The position numbers were made by a program, and so were the translations under genes. Of a DNA stretch of 64,000 bases, positions 49,289 to 60,606 are shown piece by piece. Source of the stretch: CAVOGJ01 sp963700865 (lineage in GTDB: Bacteria > Planctomycetota > Planctomycetia > Pirellulales > Pirellulaceae). The stretch is from positions 1-64,000 of the forward strand of contig CAVOZC010000023.1 of the NCBI GenBank assembly GCA_963700865.1. The letters run 5' to 3'. The notes under the pieces are model-generated. The model saw nothing but the letters and a program-made list of their open reading frames with translations, ran no database searches and was not told the DNA's origin. Position 1 is the first letter of the stretch; every line of letters starts with the position of its first letter.

Positions 49289-49954
49289 TGAAGTGAGAGG
49301 GGTTGGCTGGGTCTTTCTCGAAGAGCTTTCTTAGCCGCCGGATGAACTGATCCGCGCGCGGGTATTGAGGCTGGCGGGCATGTCCCAGACCTGCACGAGC
49401 AATTCGCCACGGGGGATGACGCGTCCCTCGTGGCGGGCAAAGTATTCCAGCAGTTTGAATTCGAGCTGCGTCATGTGGACCGTTTCGCCACGAATCGTGG
49501 CCTCGGAATTCTCAAAGTCGATCTCGACTTCGCCAAAGGCGAAGGAACTGAGTCGCTCCTGAGAGGCGGTCCGCGTTCGTCGTTCGTGTCGTTGCAGCAA
49601 GCTCTTGATGCGGCTGATCAATTCGTCCAAATCGAAGGGCTTGGTGAGGTACTGATCGGCTCCGGCGTCGAAGCTGCGGGAACGATCCTCGGGTTGCGTG
49701 CGAGCGCTGAGGATCAAGACGGGCATCAGGTGATCGTTTTCGCGGAGAGACTCGCAGACCTCATAGCCGCTCATGCCGGGCAGCATGAGGTCGAGAATCA
49801 CCAGGCCGACGGCACCGCGGTTCTTTTTCAGATATTCCAGCGCCGAGGGGCCATCGGTCGCGACTTCCACCTCATAGCCTTCGGCCTTGAGGTTGAAGGA
49901 AATTCCGACAGCGAGATGCTCTTCGTCTTCGACGATCAGGATCCGTACGGCCAT
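49239..49954 (-). CDS. OmpR-family response regulator (one frameshift)
   Basis: About 238 residues. Receiver domain: ILIVEDEEHLAVG, phosphoacceptor Asp in VILDLMLPGMSGYEV, Lys in QYLTKPFDLDELI. The winged-helix domain shows MTQLEFKLLEYFARHEGRVI. After VWDMPASLNTRA the frame breaks near 49357, and the conserved end DQFIRRLRKLFEKDPANPSH, FITVRDAGYRF continues in another frame to a TGA at 49239. Seven bases separate its start from the kinase stop, so they form a two-gene operon with the kinase first. Confidence 0.9.
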
Positions 49955-49960
49955 ACTGAA

Positions 49961-50956
49961 CTAGACGGTTGATTTCAGGGTGCCAGAAACCGAAGCTGTG
50001 CCTTGGTTGGCGGCTTCGCCGGATGTCGGTGGCGAGGACTGGGTCGCAGCCAGCTCGACCTCGAAGATCGAACCTGAATTGCCCTCCGCGTCATGCACTT
50101 GCACGCGTCCTTTCCAACGCTCGACGAGCGTCTGCACAATATACAGTCCCAGTCCCGTGCCAGGTTTTTTGCGCTGCAATTCAGAACCGATACGGACGAA
50201 GCGAGCAAAGATTTTTCGCCGCAGTTTCTTGGGTACGCCGCTGCCGTTGTCGCGAATCGTCACCCGCGCGCGACCTGCCGGCAGATGTTTCAAGACGACT
50301 TCGACATCCGGGGGATCACCCCCGTACTTCACGGCATTGTCGAGAAGATTTCGAAAAATCAGATCGAGGTCGAGTCGATTGCCGGCAATCCAACAGGGGG
50401 GGGTGTCGAGTCGAATTGTTGCAGCGGGAACTTCATAGCGCACGCACACCTGCTCTCCGATCTCGGCAAGCAATTGTGACAAGTCGATCACGTCGGTCGC
50501 CACGTCGGCACTGGTCGTTTCCCGATCCAGTCGCGCGGCTTGCAGGATGTGATTGATAAGATGGTCTAATCGTTCGACATCGTCGAGCATGAAGTCGTAA
50601 AAATTGCCCCGTTCGTCGTCGGTGACACTCCGCCGCGTCAGCGTCTGCAAATATAGTTTCAGCGAGGCGATAGGCGATTTCAATTCGTGGGTGACGCTGT
50701 CGATAAAGTTGCTCTGGCGGCGTGTCAGGTTGATCGCCTTGATCGTCAACCACAGGTAGAGAACAGTTCCCACCAGCAGCAAGACGAGGGAAGTTGTGCC
50801 GACCGACAGCAGCGTAACCCACATGACGGTCCGCTTATCGTCATCCTTCAGCCCGGTGGATGTGAGCAGAATCCAGCCGACCGTGAGGACGATCAGCAGG
50901 ACGATCATCAAAATCGCCAGCATGATCGGCAGACGAAGGGATCGGCGGCTAAACAC
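49961..50956 (-). CDS. Sensor histidine kinase
   Basis: 331 residues. Two N-terminal membrane segments (PIMLAILMIVLLIVLTVGWIL and TLLSVGTTSLVLLLVGTVLYL) bracket a very short periplasmic loop (~25 residues). The HisKA H-box is FIDSVTHELKSPIASLKLYL. HATPase boxes: N-box FRNLLDNAVKYGG, G1 IRDNGSGVP, G2 KPGTGLGLYIVQTLVE. The short loop suggests sensing at or within the membrane. Transcribed ahead of its regulator. Confidence 0.92.
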   Translation of the reverse strand: MFSRRSLRLPIMLAILMIVLLIVLTVGWILLTSTGLKDDDKRTVMWVTLLSVGTTSLVLLLVGTVLYLWLTIKAINLTRRQSNFIDSVTHELKSPIASLKLYLQTLTRRSVTDDERGNFYDFMLDDVERLDHLINHILQAARLDRETTSADVATDVIDLSQLLAEIGEQVCVRYEVPAATIRLDTPPCWIAGNRLDLDLIFRNLLDNAVKYGGDPPDVEVVLKHLPAGRARVTIRDNGSGVPKKLRRKIFARFVRIGSELQRKKPGTGLGLYIVQTLVERWKGRVQVHDAEGNSGSIFEVELAATQSSPPTSGEAANQGTASVSGTLKSTV

Positions 50957-51099
50957 GTTCGATTGACGCGGGCTATCGCGCCCCCTGGTGGCTCGTTCTC
51001 GGTCCGGATGGGTGGGCTGCCGCGCGGCCTGGCTGGCGGCGGCAGCGATTCATCGTAGCAAAGCAGTCCGGGGTCGTCTGCCGACCGGGTTGCCGGTGT

Positions 51100-52261
51100 C
51101 TATTTGGCGAACGGTGTCCATTTTTGATCCGACTGGGCGCTCTCCACGGCCGTGGCAATGAACGCCATGCCGGCCACACCATCGTCCACTCCAGGGAAAT
51201 CGTAGCCTGCGGCAGGGGGCTCGACCTGATCGATCTTGTCCGCAATGGCCTGGGCGGCCGCGAGGTAGATATTGGCAAAGGCCTCGATGAAGCCTTCGGG
51301 ATGCGCGAAGGGGGTTCGCGTGTTCGCCTTGGCGGCGGCTCCCAGATAGTCATTGCCTCTCCGGTAGACTTGCCGGGGTGCATTGGCGAACTTCACGATC
51401 AGGTCATTGGGATATTCCTGGTGCCATTCCAGGGATGCTTTGGTGCCATAGACGCGGAGGCTCAAGGCGTTCTCGTCGCCATTGGAAATCTGCGATGCGT
51501 AGAGGACACCCTTGGCGCCGCCCTGGAACCGCATGAGGCAATTGCCGTCGTCGTCCAGGGGAGCGTCTGGGATGAAGGAGGTCAGCTCCGCGCATAGTTC
51601 TTCGATCTCCAGTCCCGTGACATAGCGCACCAGGTTATGGGCGTGGGTGCCGATATCCGCCATGCAATTCGAGATGCCGGCGATCTGGGGATCGGATCGC
51701 CAATTGGCAATCTGTCCTTGGCCATCTCCTTCGACTTCGCCGATGGCGTAACCCTGGGGATACTCGGCGACGACCTTGAGGAGGCGGCCCAATTCGCCGT
51801 CGCGTACCATCCGTCGGGCCTCCTTGACCATCGGATAGCCGGTGTAATTGTGTGTCAGGGCAAAGACACAACCGGACTGGTGGACGACCGTCGCACAGTT
51901 CCCGAGCTTCGGCGAGCGAGTACGTCATCGGTTTATCGCAGATGACGTGAAAGCCCTTTTCCAGAAATGCCTTGGCCACGGCAAAATGCAGGTTGTTTCG
52001 CACCACGATGCTGACGAAGTCAATGCGCTGGTCCGTCGGCAACGCGGCTTCGCGCTCGGCCATTTCCTGATAAGTCGCGTAAACGCGTGCCGGATCGAGA
52101 AACAGGTCCTCTCCGGACAGCCGCGACTTCTCCGGATCGGAGGAAAAGGCTCCGGCGACGAGCTCGATCTTGCCGTCCAGGTTCGCGGCCAGGCGATGCA
52201 CCGCGCCAATAAAAGCGCCGCGGCCGCCGCCGACCATCCCCATGCGTAGTTTTCGTTTCAT
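51100..52261 (-). CDS. Gfo/Idh/MocA-family oxidoreductase 1 (one frameshift)
   Basis: NAD(P)-dependent sugar-type dehydrogenase, about 387 residues. The Rossmann motif is MGMVGGGRGAFIGAVHR, and the EKGFHVICDKPMTYSLAEA segment holds the conserved EKP-type lysine (here DKP). After a break near 51905, the C-terminal domain continues with ALTHNYTGYPMVKEARRMVR and GISNCMADIGTHAHNLVRYV. The THAHN histidine fits the active-site position. Planctomycetes carry very many such genes, thought to act on sugars or cyclitols. It is on the same strand as a second family member. Confidence 0.88.
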
Positions 52262-52358
52262 CGCAACATTCTCGTTGGGAACCGTTTCGCGGAAATCACA
52301 TCTTGCGGCTGACCCGACGGACGACACGGGTCCAGCCGCACGGGTGGATGGCCGGGAC

Positions 52359-53436
52359 TTAAACGGCCACCGGAGCGCCTGCTGCGGCCGAACGATAGGC
52401 GGCGTCGATAATTTTCATCAGGGACAATGCTTGCTCGGGCGTATTGAGTGGCGCTTCACGGCCTTCCAGCGTGGCGACAAAGTTGGCGGCAGAGCGGCTG
52501 CGACCCATGTCCTCACATGCCTCGACCTCGATGCCGCACGTCACCGACTTGCCATCCTCTTGCAGGTACAACTCGCACGTATCGAGGGCCGTATCGTCGA
52601 GGCCGTCGGCGGCGAACAGCCGTTCGACCTTGCCCCCCGCCTTGGTGCCTTGAAAAACGACCGAGACCTCCTCCCGCTTGACCATTTCGGCCCAGGAGAT
52701 CTGAAAAGTCAGGGCTTGTCCCTCGACGAACGAGATCATGCCATGTGCGGCCGCCTCGACGTCGGTCACGCCGTTCGCGTTGTCGGGGATACCCCAGGGG
52801 CCTTTGAATTCGGGGTTGGTGATGAAGTCATCGAAGGTGTGCGCCAGCACGTAACTCGGTTGTGGATACCCCATGAAGTAGAGTGCCAGATCGAGCATAT
52901 GCAGCAGATCGATCAAGGGCCCTCCGCCCGATAAGGCCTTGGTCGTGAACCAGCCGCCGAAACCGGGGATACCCGTGCGTCGTACCCAGCGGGCTTGGGC
53001 GGAGTTGATCGAGCCGACGACGCCCTGCTGGATCGCCTCCATCATCTTGTACGATTCGGGGCGGGCCCGATTGTTGAAATTGAACATGAGGGTGCGGTCG
53101 GCCTGTTCGGCTGCCGCGATCATCGATGCGACCTCGTCAGCGCAGAGTGCCGGTGGCTTTTCGCAAAACACGTGCTTACCGGCCTGCAAGGCCTGGATCG
53201 ACAACGGGGCGTGAAACTTATTCGGCACGATGATGCTGACCGCATCCACAGCGGTCGCCAGCAACTCATCGACGCTGCTGTAAAAAGCGGGCAGCTTGAA
53301 TTTGGCGGCGGCCGCCTTGGCCGCCGCCGCATTGACATCGGCGATGGCGGCAATCTTAGCGCCGGCCTCGCGGAAGCCCTGGATATGATGTTGGGCCATC
53401 CCGCCCGCTCCGATGATTCCGACGGTGGTTGTCATG
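52359..53436 (-). CDS. Gfo/Idh/MocA-family oxidoreductase 2
   Basis: 358 residues, intact. VGIIGAGGMAQHHIQGFREA is the nucleotide-binding motif, ALQAGKHVFCEKPPALCADE the conserved EKP, and GGGPLIDLLHMLDLALYFMG the active-site helix with Asp and His. ATG at 53436. It precedes oxidoreductase 1 with a 97-base gap; a common transcript is plausible. Little sequence resemblance outside motifs, so they are not recent duplicates. Confidence 0.9.
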
Positions 53437-53649
53437 GTGGATGTCTTTCCTTGCGACGCTGCAATCATGGAGGGTCCAGGCCGACGGTCCGGCCTGTGTG
53501 CGACCGGCAGTTTTAGCACAAACATGGCCGCTTGGCAGCCAGCGTTCCCTGGTCGAGATGCGCATCGATCGTTACAGTGAAAGCGAGGCAGGGGATCGAT
53601 CGACGTCGCGGGCCGGCACTCCGCCGCTTCATTTTAAGGAAACAGCAAC

Positions 53650-54220
53650 ATGCGCTATGTGAGCCGTGGGACGCAGCGGAGACTGTGGACGGGAGCGGGC
53701 GCGGCGCTGCTCCTGCTGTCGGGACTGGCCATCGGTCTGGCGATCAACCGAGGGGGAGCGGCGGTGACATGGCAGTTTCCTGAAACACTGCTGCACGCGA
53801 CGGCGACCGACAGCACCGATAATTTTGTGGTTGCCACGGGGCTGATCGATACCAACCTGGAGGGGGTGTTTTTTCTGGACACGATTTCGGGTGATTTGCA
53901 GTGCACGGTGTTCAATCCCCGCTCGGCAAGCTTCAACGCGCTTTTCAAGAGAAACGTGACTTCCGATCTGCAGTTAGAGCAAGACAAACGCCCGAAATTC
54001 CTCCTGGTCACGGGCCAGATTAGTCTCGGCCGGTTCCAAGGCATGCCAGGTCAGACGGCGGGTTGTGTGGCCTATGTGGTCGAGGCGAACTCGGGTCGCT
54101 TCGCCGCCTACGCCGTCCCCTGGAGAACGGATTCTCTTTTCGCGGGGGCAACCTCAGGTGAGTGAATTGTTTTTGCTGCAGAAGGGCGAGGTGCGGACGG
54201 CGGTGGTCCGCGAGCAATAA
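53650..54220 (+). CDS. Conserved planctomycete envelope protein (one frameshift)
   Basis: About 190 residues with one N-terminal membrane anchor (WTGAGAALLLLSGLAIGLAI). The outer part has MCHATATDS-like text (LLHATATDSTDNFVVATGLI), DTNLEGVFFLDTISGDLQCTV, LVTGQISLGRFQG and CVAYVVEANSGRFAAYAVPW. Near 54145 a G run shifts the frame and the end becomes SELFLLQKGEVRTAVVREQ, stop at 54220. I have seen this family only as hypothetical proteins in planctomycetes. ThiS starts 20 bases later. Confidence 0.6.
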
Positions 54221-54240
54221 CGGGAGAACGGTACGTCGCC

Positions 54241-54450
54241 ATGCAAATCACGATTAATGGGCAGCCGCGTCAGCTGGAGGCCGACTCCGATGCGTATCCG
54301 TTGGCCACACTCCTTGATGATCTGCAAATGGGTGGCCGACCGGTCGCGGTCGAAGTCAATCTGCAATTGGTGCCGCGCGAACGGTTTGGCGAGACATTCG
54401 TCCGCGGTGGAGATGCCCTGGAAATTGTCACTCTGGCGGGAGGTGGTTAG
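54241..54450 (+). CDS. thiS: Sulfur carrier protein ThiS
   Basis: 69 residues with ubiquitin-like fold. The C-terminus EIVTLAGGG ends in the Gly-Gly needed for thiocarboxylation (with one extra Gly). The start MQITINGQPRQLEADSD is typical. Two bases separate it from thiG. Supplies sulfur for the thiazole moiety of thiamine. Confidence 0.92.
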   Translation: MQITINGQPRQLEADSDAYPLATLLDDLQMGGRPVAVEVNLQLVPRERFGETFVRGGDALEIVTLAGGG

Positions 54451-54452
54451 CG

Positions 54453-55325
54453 ATGGCGAAGCGACTGGCCCCCATCGACACGCCCTCGTCGACCGAAGTA
54501 AGCGAGGACGTCTTCCAGCTGGGGTCGCAACGGATCACCAGCCGTCTGATTGTGGGAACCGGCAAGTACCCGTCGCATGCGATCATGCGTGATGCGCTTG
54601 CCGCTTCCGGCACGCATTGCATTACGGTGGCGGTGCGACGCGAGCGGATGTATGACGAGGCCGGGCAAAACATCCTCGATGTTATCGATACATCGCGGTA
54701 TTTGCTGTTGCCCAATACGGCGGGCTGCTTCCACCAGCGCGATGCGCTGCGGACCGCCCGCATGGGGCGCGAGATCCTTCGCAGCCTGGACCATCCAGGA
54801 GCGAATTGGGTCAAGCTGGAGGTGCTCGGCGATTCGCGGACGCTGCTGCCCGATCCGGTGGCGACGCTGGCGGCTACGGAGGAGCTGGTTGCCGACGGCT
54901 TTGAAGTGCTTTGTTACACCAGTGACGATCCCGTCATGGCGACCAAGCTGAAGCAAGCCGGCGCGACCGCGGTCATGCCGGCCGGCAGCCCCATCGGATC
55001 GGGGCAGGGGATCCTGAATCCGAATAACCTGCGGATTTGCCTCGAGTATTTGAAGGATGGGGACCCCGACTATCCCGTCATCGTCGATGCGGGCGTCGGT
55101 ACGGCCAGCGACGTGGCAATCGCCATGGAGTTGGGTGCGGACGCCGTGCTATTGAATACGGGCATCGCCCACGCGGCCGACCCGGTGCGGATGGCGCGGG
55201 CCATGCGGGCCGCCGTGCAGGCGGGCCGCGATGCCTATCTGGCGGGTCGCATTCCCAAGCGGTTGTACGCGACGGCGAGCAGCCCGGAAGAGGGGATGAT
55301 TGGGGCCACGCGGCCTCCGCGTTGA
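54453..55325 (+). CDS. thiG: Thiazole synthase
   Basis: 290 residues, intact. Condenses deoxyxylulose 5-phosphate, dehydroglycine and ThiS thiocarboxylate into the thiazole phosphate. Motifs: LIVGTGKYPSHAIMRDAL, ITVAVRRERMYD, the Schiff-base lysine in WVKLEVLGDSRTLLPDP, AVMPAGSPIGSGQGI, VIVDAGVGTASDVAIAMELG and DAVLLNTGIAHA. Translationally close to thiS. Confidence 0.95.
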   Translation: MAKRLAPIDTPSSTEVSEDVFQLGSQRITSRLIVGTGKYPSHAIMRDALAASGTHCITVAVRRERMYDEAGQNILDVIDTSRYLLLPNTAGCFHQRDALRTARMGREILRSLDHPGANWVKLEVLGDSRTLLPDPVATLAATEELVADGFEVLCYTSDDPVMATKLKQAGATAVMPAGSPIGSGQGILNPNNLRICLEYLKDGDPDYPVIVDAGVGTASDVAIAMELGADAVLLNTGIAHAADPVRMARAMRAAVQAGRDAYLAGRIPKRLYATASSPEEGMIGATRPPR

Positions 55326-55391
55326 CGTATCGGCGGTGCCGAGTGGGCCGGCCTGGCTGGCCATGCGTGCGGCGCCAGTTGCCGTTCCTGC

Positions 55392-56269
55392 TCAGGGCAT
55401 GTTGAATCCGCCGCTGCCCCACACGGCCGCCAAGCCAGCCGTGATGAAAACCGCGGCCAGCCCCCCGCCACAGACAAAGACCGGTAGCAGGACCGCGGCG
55501 GATGCCTTACCCGTGGAGATTTCGTGAGTCCTCGCAATACCGATGATCTGCACCGCGATCGCCCACACCCCGCCAACCAAACCGCCCAGCAAGGGAATGA
55601 CATTGAGAGGCCAGAAGGAGCCATGGACATACGCCACCGTGCGGACGGTGGCTTCGAAATCGCGATTGGCCGAATTGAACATCAACAGCATGACATGGAT
55701 GATGCCGCCCCACACAAATGCTTGAATGACGGCTGCGATCGCTCCTCCGACGACCTGTTGCACGATCCCCACGAGCAGTCCGATCCCCAGCGGTGTCCCG
55801 TTGCCATCCCCCATCACGAAGAACATGGGAATGAAGTTGACGATTCCCAACAGCCCCCCCAGCATGCCGCCGACGACCGCGAAGACGAGCGGCGGACCGT
55901 ATCCGCCGCGGCAGCGCATGCGAGAAAACAGCGCCGTCGGCGCGAACAGGACGCCCTTGGTGGTATTCCAGAACGAGCCGAGCGAGGCGCCGTCCCGTTC
56001 CCAGGGGGGCCCATCCCGGTCGGCGTTGCGCAGGGGGGTTGCGCCAGCGGCTCCTGGTCCAACGCAGGCGACTGGAAGGGGTTCCCCGTGTCGCCGGGTT
56101 CGAAGCGGGGCGCCGCGAACGGTGAGGACGGATCCGTAGCGGAGGGGGACGACTCCCGCGGGACGTCGCAAATTGCCGCGCACTCGGGACATTGGGCTTG
56201 TTTCCCCTCCGAGCCATCGGGGACGCGCATGCGGCTGTGACAGGCCGTGCAATGAAATTCGATCGGCAT
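55392..56269 (-). CDS. Zinc-ribbon plus Yip1-like membrane protein (one frameshift)
   Basis: About 292 residues. The N-terminus MPIEFHCTACHSRMRVPDGS and AQCPECAAICDVP is a CxxC...CxxC ribbon common in planctomycete membrane proteins. A Pro/Ser linker follows, then a break near 56035 in a G-rich tract. The C-terminal ~190 residues have five hydrophobic segments (FAVVGGMLGGLLGIVNFIPM, LLVGIVQQVVGGAIAAVIQA, VLLPVFVCGGGLAAVFITAG) of the Yip1/YIP1-like kind with the sequence SFWNTTKGVLFAP at the start. Function unknown. Convergent with thiG. Confidence 0.7.
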
Positions 56270-56412
56270 CTTGTTTCTCCCGGTGGCCCGTGTACCGTCC
56301 GCGGCGAGCCCTATGATAGACTGCACCTGCCGCGATCACTACATCGATCCCCCGTCCGCCGTGGGTGGATGGTTCTGGCCGCTTTGTTCCATGCCCAGGC
56401 GACGAGTTAATT

Positions 56413-58397
56413 TTGTCCGAGATCCGAGTCCTCACGCCAAACGATGTGCTCGGGCCGGCAGGGCTGATTGCCAAGCGGCTGCCCCACTACGAGGATCGTC
56501 CGGAGCAACTCCACATGGCGGACGCTGTCGCCGCGGCGCTCCGCGAAAAGCGGCACTTGATGGTCGAGGCCGGCACGGGGGTGGGGAAGAGTTTTGCCTA
56601 TCTCGTGCCGGCAATTCTGGCCGCGGCGGGAGCAGAGGCGGGTGCCGGCAAAACCATTGTGGTCTCGACGCATACGATCAGTTTGCAAGAACAGATCTTG
56701 CGGAAGGATATTCCGTTTCTCAATAGCGTGATCCCAATCGAGTTCACGACCGTGCTGGTGAAGGGCCGCCGCAATTATCTCAGCCGCCGCCGCCTGGCGG
56801 TGGCTCGAGCCCGAGCGCGGAGTTTGTTCAACGAGCCAGGCGAATTTGACGAATTAGCGGAGCTGTTTGACTGGAGCAAACAGACGAATGATGGGTCACT
56901 CAGCGATCTGGTGTTTGCCCCGCAGCGGGCGGTGTGGGATGAGGTGGCCAGTGATCACGGCAACTGCATGGGACGTAACTGTCCCGAATTCACCAACTGC
57001 TTTTACTATCGGGAACGTCAACGCATGCGGCATGCGCAGTTGTTGATTGTCAATCACGCGCTGCTTTTTTCGGACCTTGCGCCGCGAGCGCGGCGCGCCA
57101 GTCTGTTGCCCGATTACGATGCGGTGATTATTGACGAAGCACACACCATTCCCGCCACGGCAGGTGATCATCTGGGACTGGGGGTTTCGAGTGGGCAAGT
57201 CGAGTACGCGCTGACTCGCTTGTACAACGATCGCACCAACAAGGGATTGCTGGTACACAATCATTGCCAGACGGCCGAGCTGGCCGTCGAACGATGTCGG
57301 GTGGTCGCCGAGGAGTTCTTTGACGACATCCAGGAATGGTACGAATCGCATCCGCGGGCGAATGGACGTGTCACGCGACCACGCATGGTCAAGAATCGGC
57401 TCAGTTCTGAACTCGACCGGCTGGCCCAGCTGGTCCGAGTCGCGGGCCAGTCGCTGCCGCCGGAGCAGAAACAGGATTTCTTAGCGGCGGCCAATCGTGT
57501 GTCGGCCATCGCCGAGGAACTGGATGTGTGGCTCGACCAGCCGGATGACGGATTCGTTCACTGGATCGACGTCACCCGCAGTCGTTCGGGGCGGGCACGG
57601 ATTCAGCTGCAGGCGGCCCCGGTCGATGTCGGCTCGTGCTGCAAACGGGACTCTTCGAGGCGGTCGATTCGGTGATCATGACCAGTGCCACGCTGGCAAC
57701 GGGCGGGGATGATTTTAGCTATTTCCAGTCCCAGGTCGGCATCACCCGTTGCGCGACGCTGTGCCTGGGAAGTCCGTTTGATTACCGACGGCAAGCCCGG
57801 CTGGTGCTGGTGGGCGATATGCCCGATCCGACCCAGTCGCCCGACGACTATACGCGGATGTGCGTGGCGATTATCGAACGTCATGCGGGTCATACCGACG
57901 GGCGGACCTTCGCCTTGTTCACCAGCTACAAGATGCTGCGTGACGTCGCGACCCGCTTGCGACCCTGGGCCGCGGATCGTCAGCTCGAGATCTTCAGCCA
58001 GGCCGATGGCCTGGATCGCACGAAGATGCTGGAGCGCTTCAAGGCCAACGCCCGCTCGGTGCTGCTCGGAACCGACAGTTTCTGGCAGGGGGTCGATGTG
58101 CCGGGCGATGCCTTGCAAACGGTGATCATCACCAAGCTTCCTTTCAGTGTCCCCGACCGACCGCTGCTGGCGGCTCGGCTGGAAGCGATCCGCGCCGCGG
58201 GTGGCAATCCGTTTCGAGACTATCAAGTGCCTGAGGCGATTATCAAATTGCGTCAGGGATTTGGGCGGCTGATCCGCTCTCGGCGCGACCGTGGCACCGT
58301 GGTGATCGTCGATCCGCGGGTGCGTACCAAGACCTATGGTCGGTTGTTCCTGCAGTCGCTCCCCGCTTGCGAGATCGTGGAAGAGGCCGTGGGATAG
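56413..58397 (+). CDS. dinG: DinG/XPD-family ATP-dependent helicase (one frameshift)
   Basis: Iron-sulfur superfamily 2 helicase, about 660 residues. Walker A is MVEAGTGVGKSFAYLVPAIL, motif II VIIDEAHTIPATAGDHLGL. Four cysteines of the Fe-S domain lie around GNCMGRNCPEFTNCFYY near 56960-57005 (CxxxxCxxxxxC pattern seen). A break near 57635 leads to SVIMTSATLATGG (motif III/IV region), LLGTDSFWQGVDVPGDAL (motif V) and IKLRQGFGRLIRSRRDRG (motif VI). TTG 56413 gives (M)SEIRVLTPNDVLGP; an ATG at 56365 in frame would add 16 residues. Role in repair and removal of D- or R-loops by family. Confidence 0.9.
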
Positions 58398-58549
58398 GCA
58401 TCCTGTCGATCCCACGACGATGACCGGCATCCTGCCTGTTCCCTGGGGCGGCCGCCATTGGTTGACCCTGGGAAGGTGGCCATCTACAGTAAAAGGTCGC
58501 CCGTCGCCGGCCCGAAAACGGCCCTGTTTCACTCTTGGGACCCTTCGCC

Positions 58550-59324
58550 ATGCTCGCCAAGCGAGTCATTCCCTGTCTGGATGTCGATTGCGGGCGCGTC
58601 GTGAAGGGGACGAATTTCGTGCAGCTGCGAGACGCCGGGGATCCGGTTGAAGTGGCGGCTCGGTACGAAGCGGAAGGTGCCGATGAACTGGTGTTTTTGG
58701 ATATCTCGGCCAGCCACGAAGGACGCGAGATCGTGCTGGATGTGGTGCGGCGGACGGCTGAGCAGGTGTTCATGCCGCTGACGGTCGGGGGCGGGGTCCG
58801 CTCGCTGGAGGACATCCGGGCGCTGCTTGTCGGCCGGTAGCGACAAGGTTTCGATCAATTCGGCAGCGTGTAAGAATCCGCCGATTTGTCGAGCAGGCCG
58901 CGCGGAGATTTGGCAGCCAGTGCATCGTGGTCAATATCGACCCGAAGCGGGTCTGGCGGGACGGAGAGCCGTTCTGGGAGGTCCACGTCAACGGTGGCCG
59001 GATTCCCACCGGGTTGGAGGCCGTCGCGTGGGCTTGTCGGTCGAAGAACTCGGGGCCGGCGAGATCGTTTTGACCAGTATGGATTGCGACGGAACGAAGG
59101 GTGGCTACGATTTAGAGCTCACCGCGGCGGTCAGCGACCGGGTCGGCATTCCGGTGGTCGCCAGTGGGGGGGCCGGAAGCCGGACCACTTGGCGGATGCG
59201 ATCGAATGGGGCAATGCGGACGCCGCCTTGGCGGCCAGCATTTTCCATTTTGGGGAGTATACGATCCGCGAGACCAAAGCCTGATGGCGGGCGCGGTATT
59301 CCGGTACGATTGAGTCCGTCCTGA
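58550..59324 (+). CDS. hisF: Imidazole glycerol phosphate synthase cyclase subunit (frameshifted)
   Basis: Makes imidazole glycerol phosphate and AICAR in histidine synthesis, with HisH. Motifs: MLAKRVIPCLDVDCGRVVKG (catalytic Asp in CLDV), DELVFLDISAS, PLTVGGGVRSLEDIRALL, SAGSDKVSINSAA, CIVVNIDPKRV, GAGEIVLTSMDCDGTKGGYD (second catalytic Asp) and IPVVASGGAG. Breaks near 58832, 58880, 59030, 59172 and at the C-terminus. The final IPVRLSPS ends at 59324, although an in-frame TGA at 59282 after IRETKA is an alternative end. ATG 58550. Confidence 0.9.
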
Positions 59325-59445
59325 GTGAAAAGGCGTGCGGCGGGCCGGAATTCCACCGGTCCGCGGGCAGCTGGGTGGGTGTCGTCGCTGGGCGCGGGCA
59401 TGGCTCGCCTGCTGGCGGCAAGGTGACGAATCCAGAAGAGGCGAC

Positions 59446-60606
59446 GTGAACGATGGCAACGACCGAAGCAATGCCGGCCACAGGCGGGCGAAGCAAGCCA
59501 CGTTCGAGGTAGACAAGCTATTTCGAGCGCTGGTGAAACTGGAAGGCAGCGACCTGCACCTCAAGGTGGACAAGCCGCCCATTGTGCGGGTCAAGGGCGA
59601 GCTGCGGCCACTCGACCGGTGAGCCGATCGACGACGACGAGATGTATCGGCTGCTGTGGCCGATGATGGGCGAAAAGGATCGCCGCGATCTTTGACGAGA
59701 CGGCGGTGCCGACTTTGCGCACACGTGTGAGGTGGACGGCGTGGGCTGGCGGTTTCGCGTGAATATCCTGCAGCAGATGGGCAATCTGGGGCTGGTCGCA
59801 CGACGTGTCAGCAATGATATTCCCGATTTCGAAGGGCTGTTTCTGCCGCCAGTCATGGAGAGCCTCTGCAAGTTCCACCAGGGCATGGTGCTTGTTGGCG
59901 GGTCCCACCGGGATCGGGCAAGACGACAACGATTGCCTCGATGCTGAACTGGGTCAATCGCCATTATCGCAAACACATTCTCACGCTCGAGGACCCGGTC
60001 GAGTTCGTCTACACGCGAAGAGAAGTGCCTGATCAACCAGCGGGAAGTGGGCATTGGATGTGAAGGACTTCATGATCGGCATGAAGCACGCCGTGCGTGA
60101 GGATCCCGACATCATGCTGCTGGGCGAGATGCGTGACCACGAGACGTTTCTTGACGGCCATTCAGGCCGCCGAAACGGGGCACTTGGTGTTTGGCACGAT
60201 TCACGCTTCCGGTGCCGCCGAGACGATCGGACGTATTCTCGATTTGTTCCCGGAGGAAATGCATGATGCGTTGCGGCAGCGCGCTGGCGATGAACCTGAA
60301 GGGCATCGTGGCTCAGAAGCTCCTCAAATCCATGCAAGCCGGGTGTCTCGCGAGTGCCTTGTGTCGAGGTCATGACCATGAACTCGACGATCCAGAAGTT
60401 GATCCTCGAGGAGCAGGATGACGAAGATTGCCGACGCCATCCGGATTGGAGAGCAGGATGGCATGCAGGATTTTACGCTCAGCCTGAAGAAGCTGCTTGA
60501 TGCGGACCTGATCGATCGACCGACTGCCTTCGAAGTTGCCCCCAATCCCGACGCCCTCAAGATGGCCCTCAAGGGAATCGATGTCAAACAGCCTGGAATC
60601 CTTTGA
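59446..60606 (+). CDS. pilT: PilT-type twitching/secretion ATPase (frameshifted)
   Basis: Hexameric ATPase of the PilT/GspE superfamily that drives pilus retraction. About 385 residues. ELEGSDLHLK-type start (LVKLEGSDLHLKVDKPPIVR), EVDGVGWRFRVNIL, a Walker A readable as GSGKTTT near 59910 after correction, ILTLEDPVEFVY (Asp box), AVREDPDIMLLGEMRD (Walker B) and AAETGHLVFGTIHA (His box). Breaks near 59620, 59690, 59900, 60015, 60052, 60152, 60270 and 60345. GTG 59446 gives a basic leader. The stop overlaps the next ATG (TGATG). Confidence 0.85.
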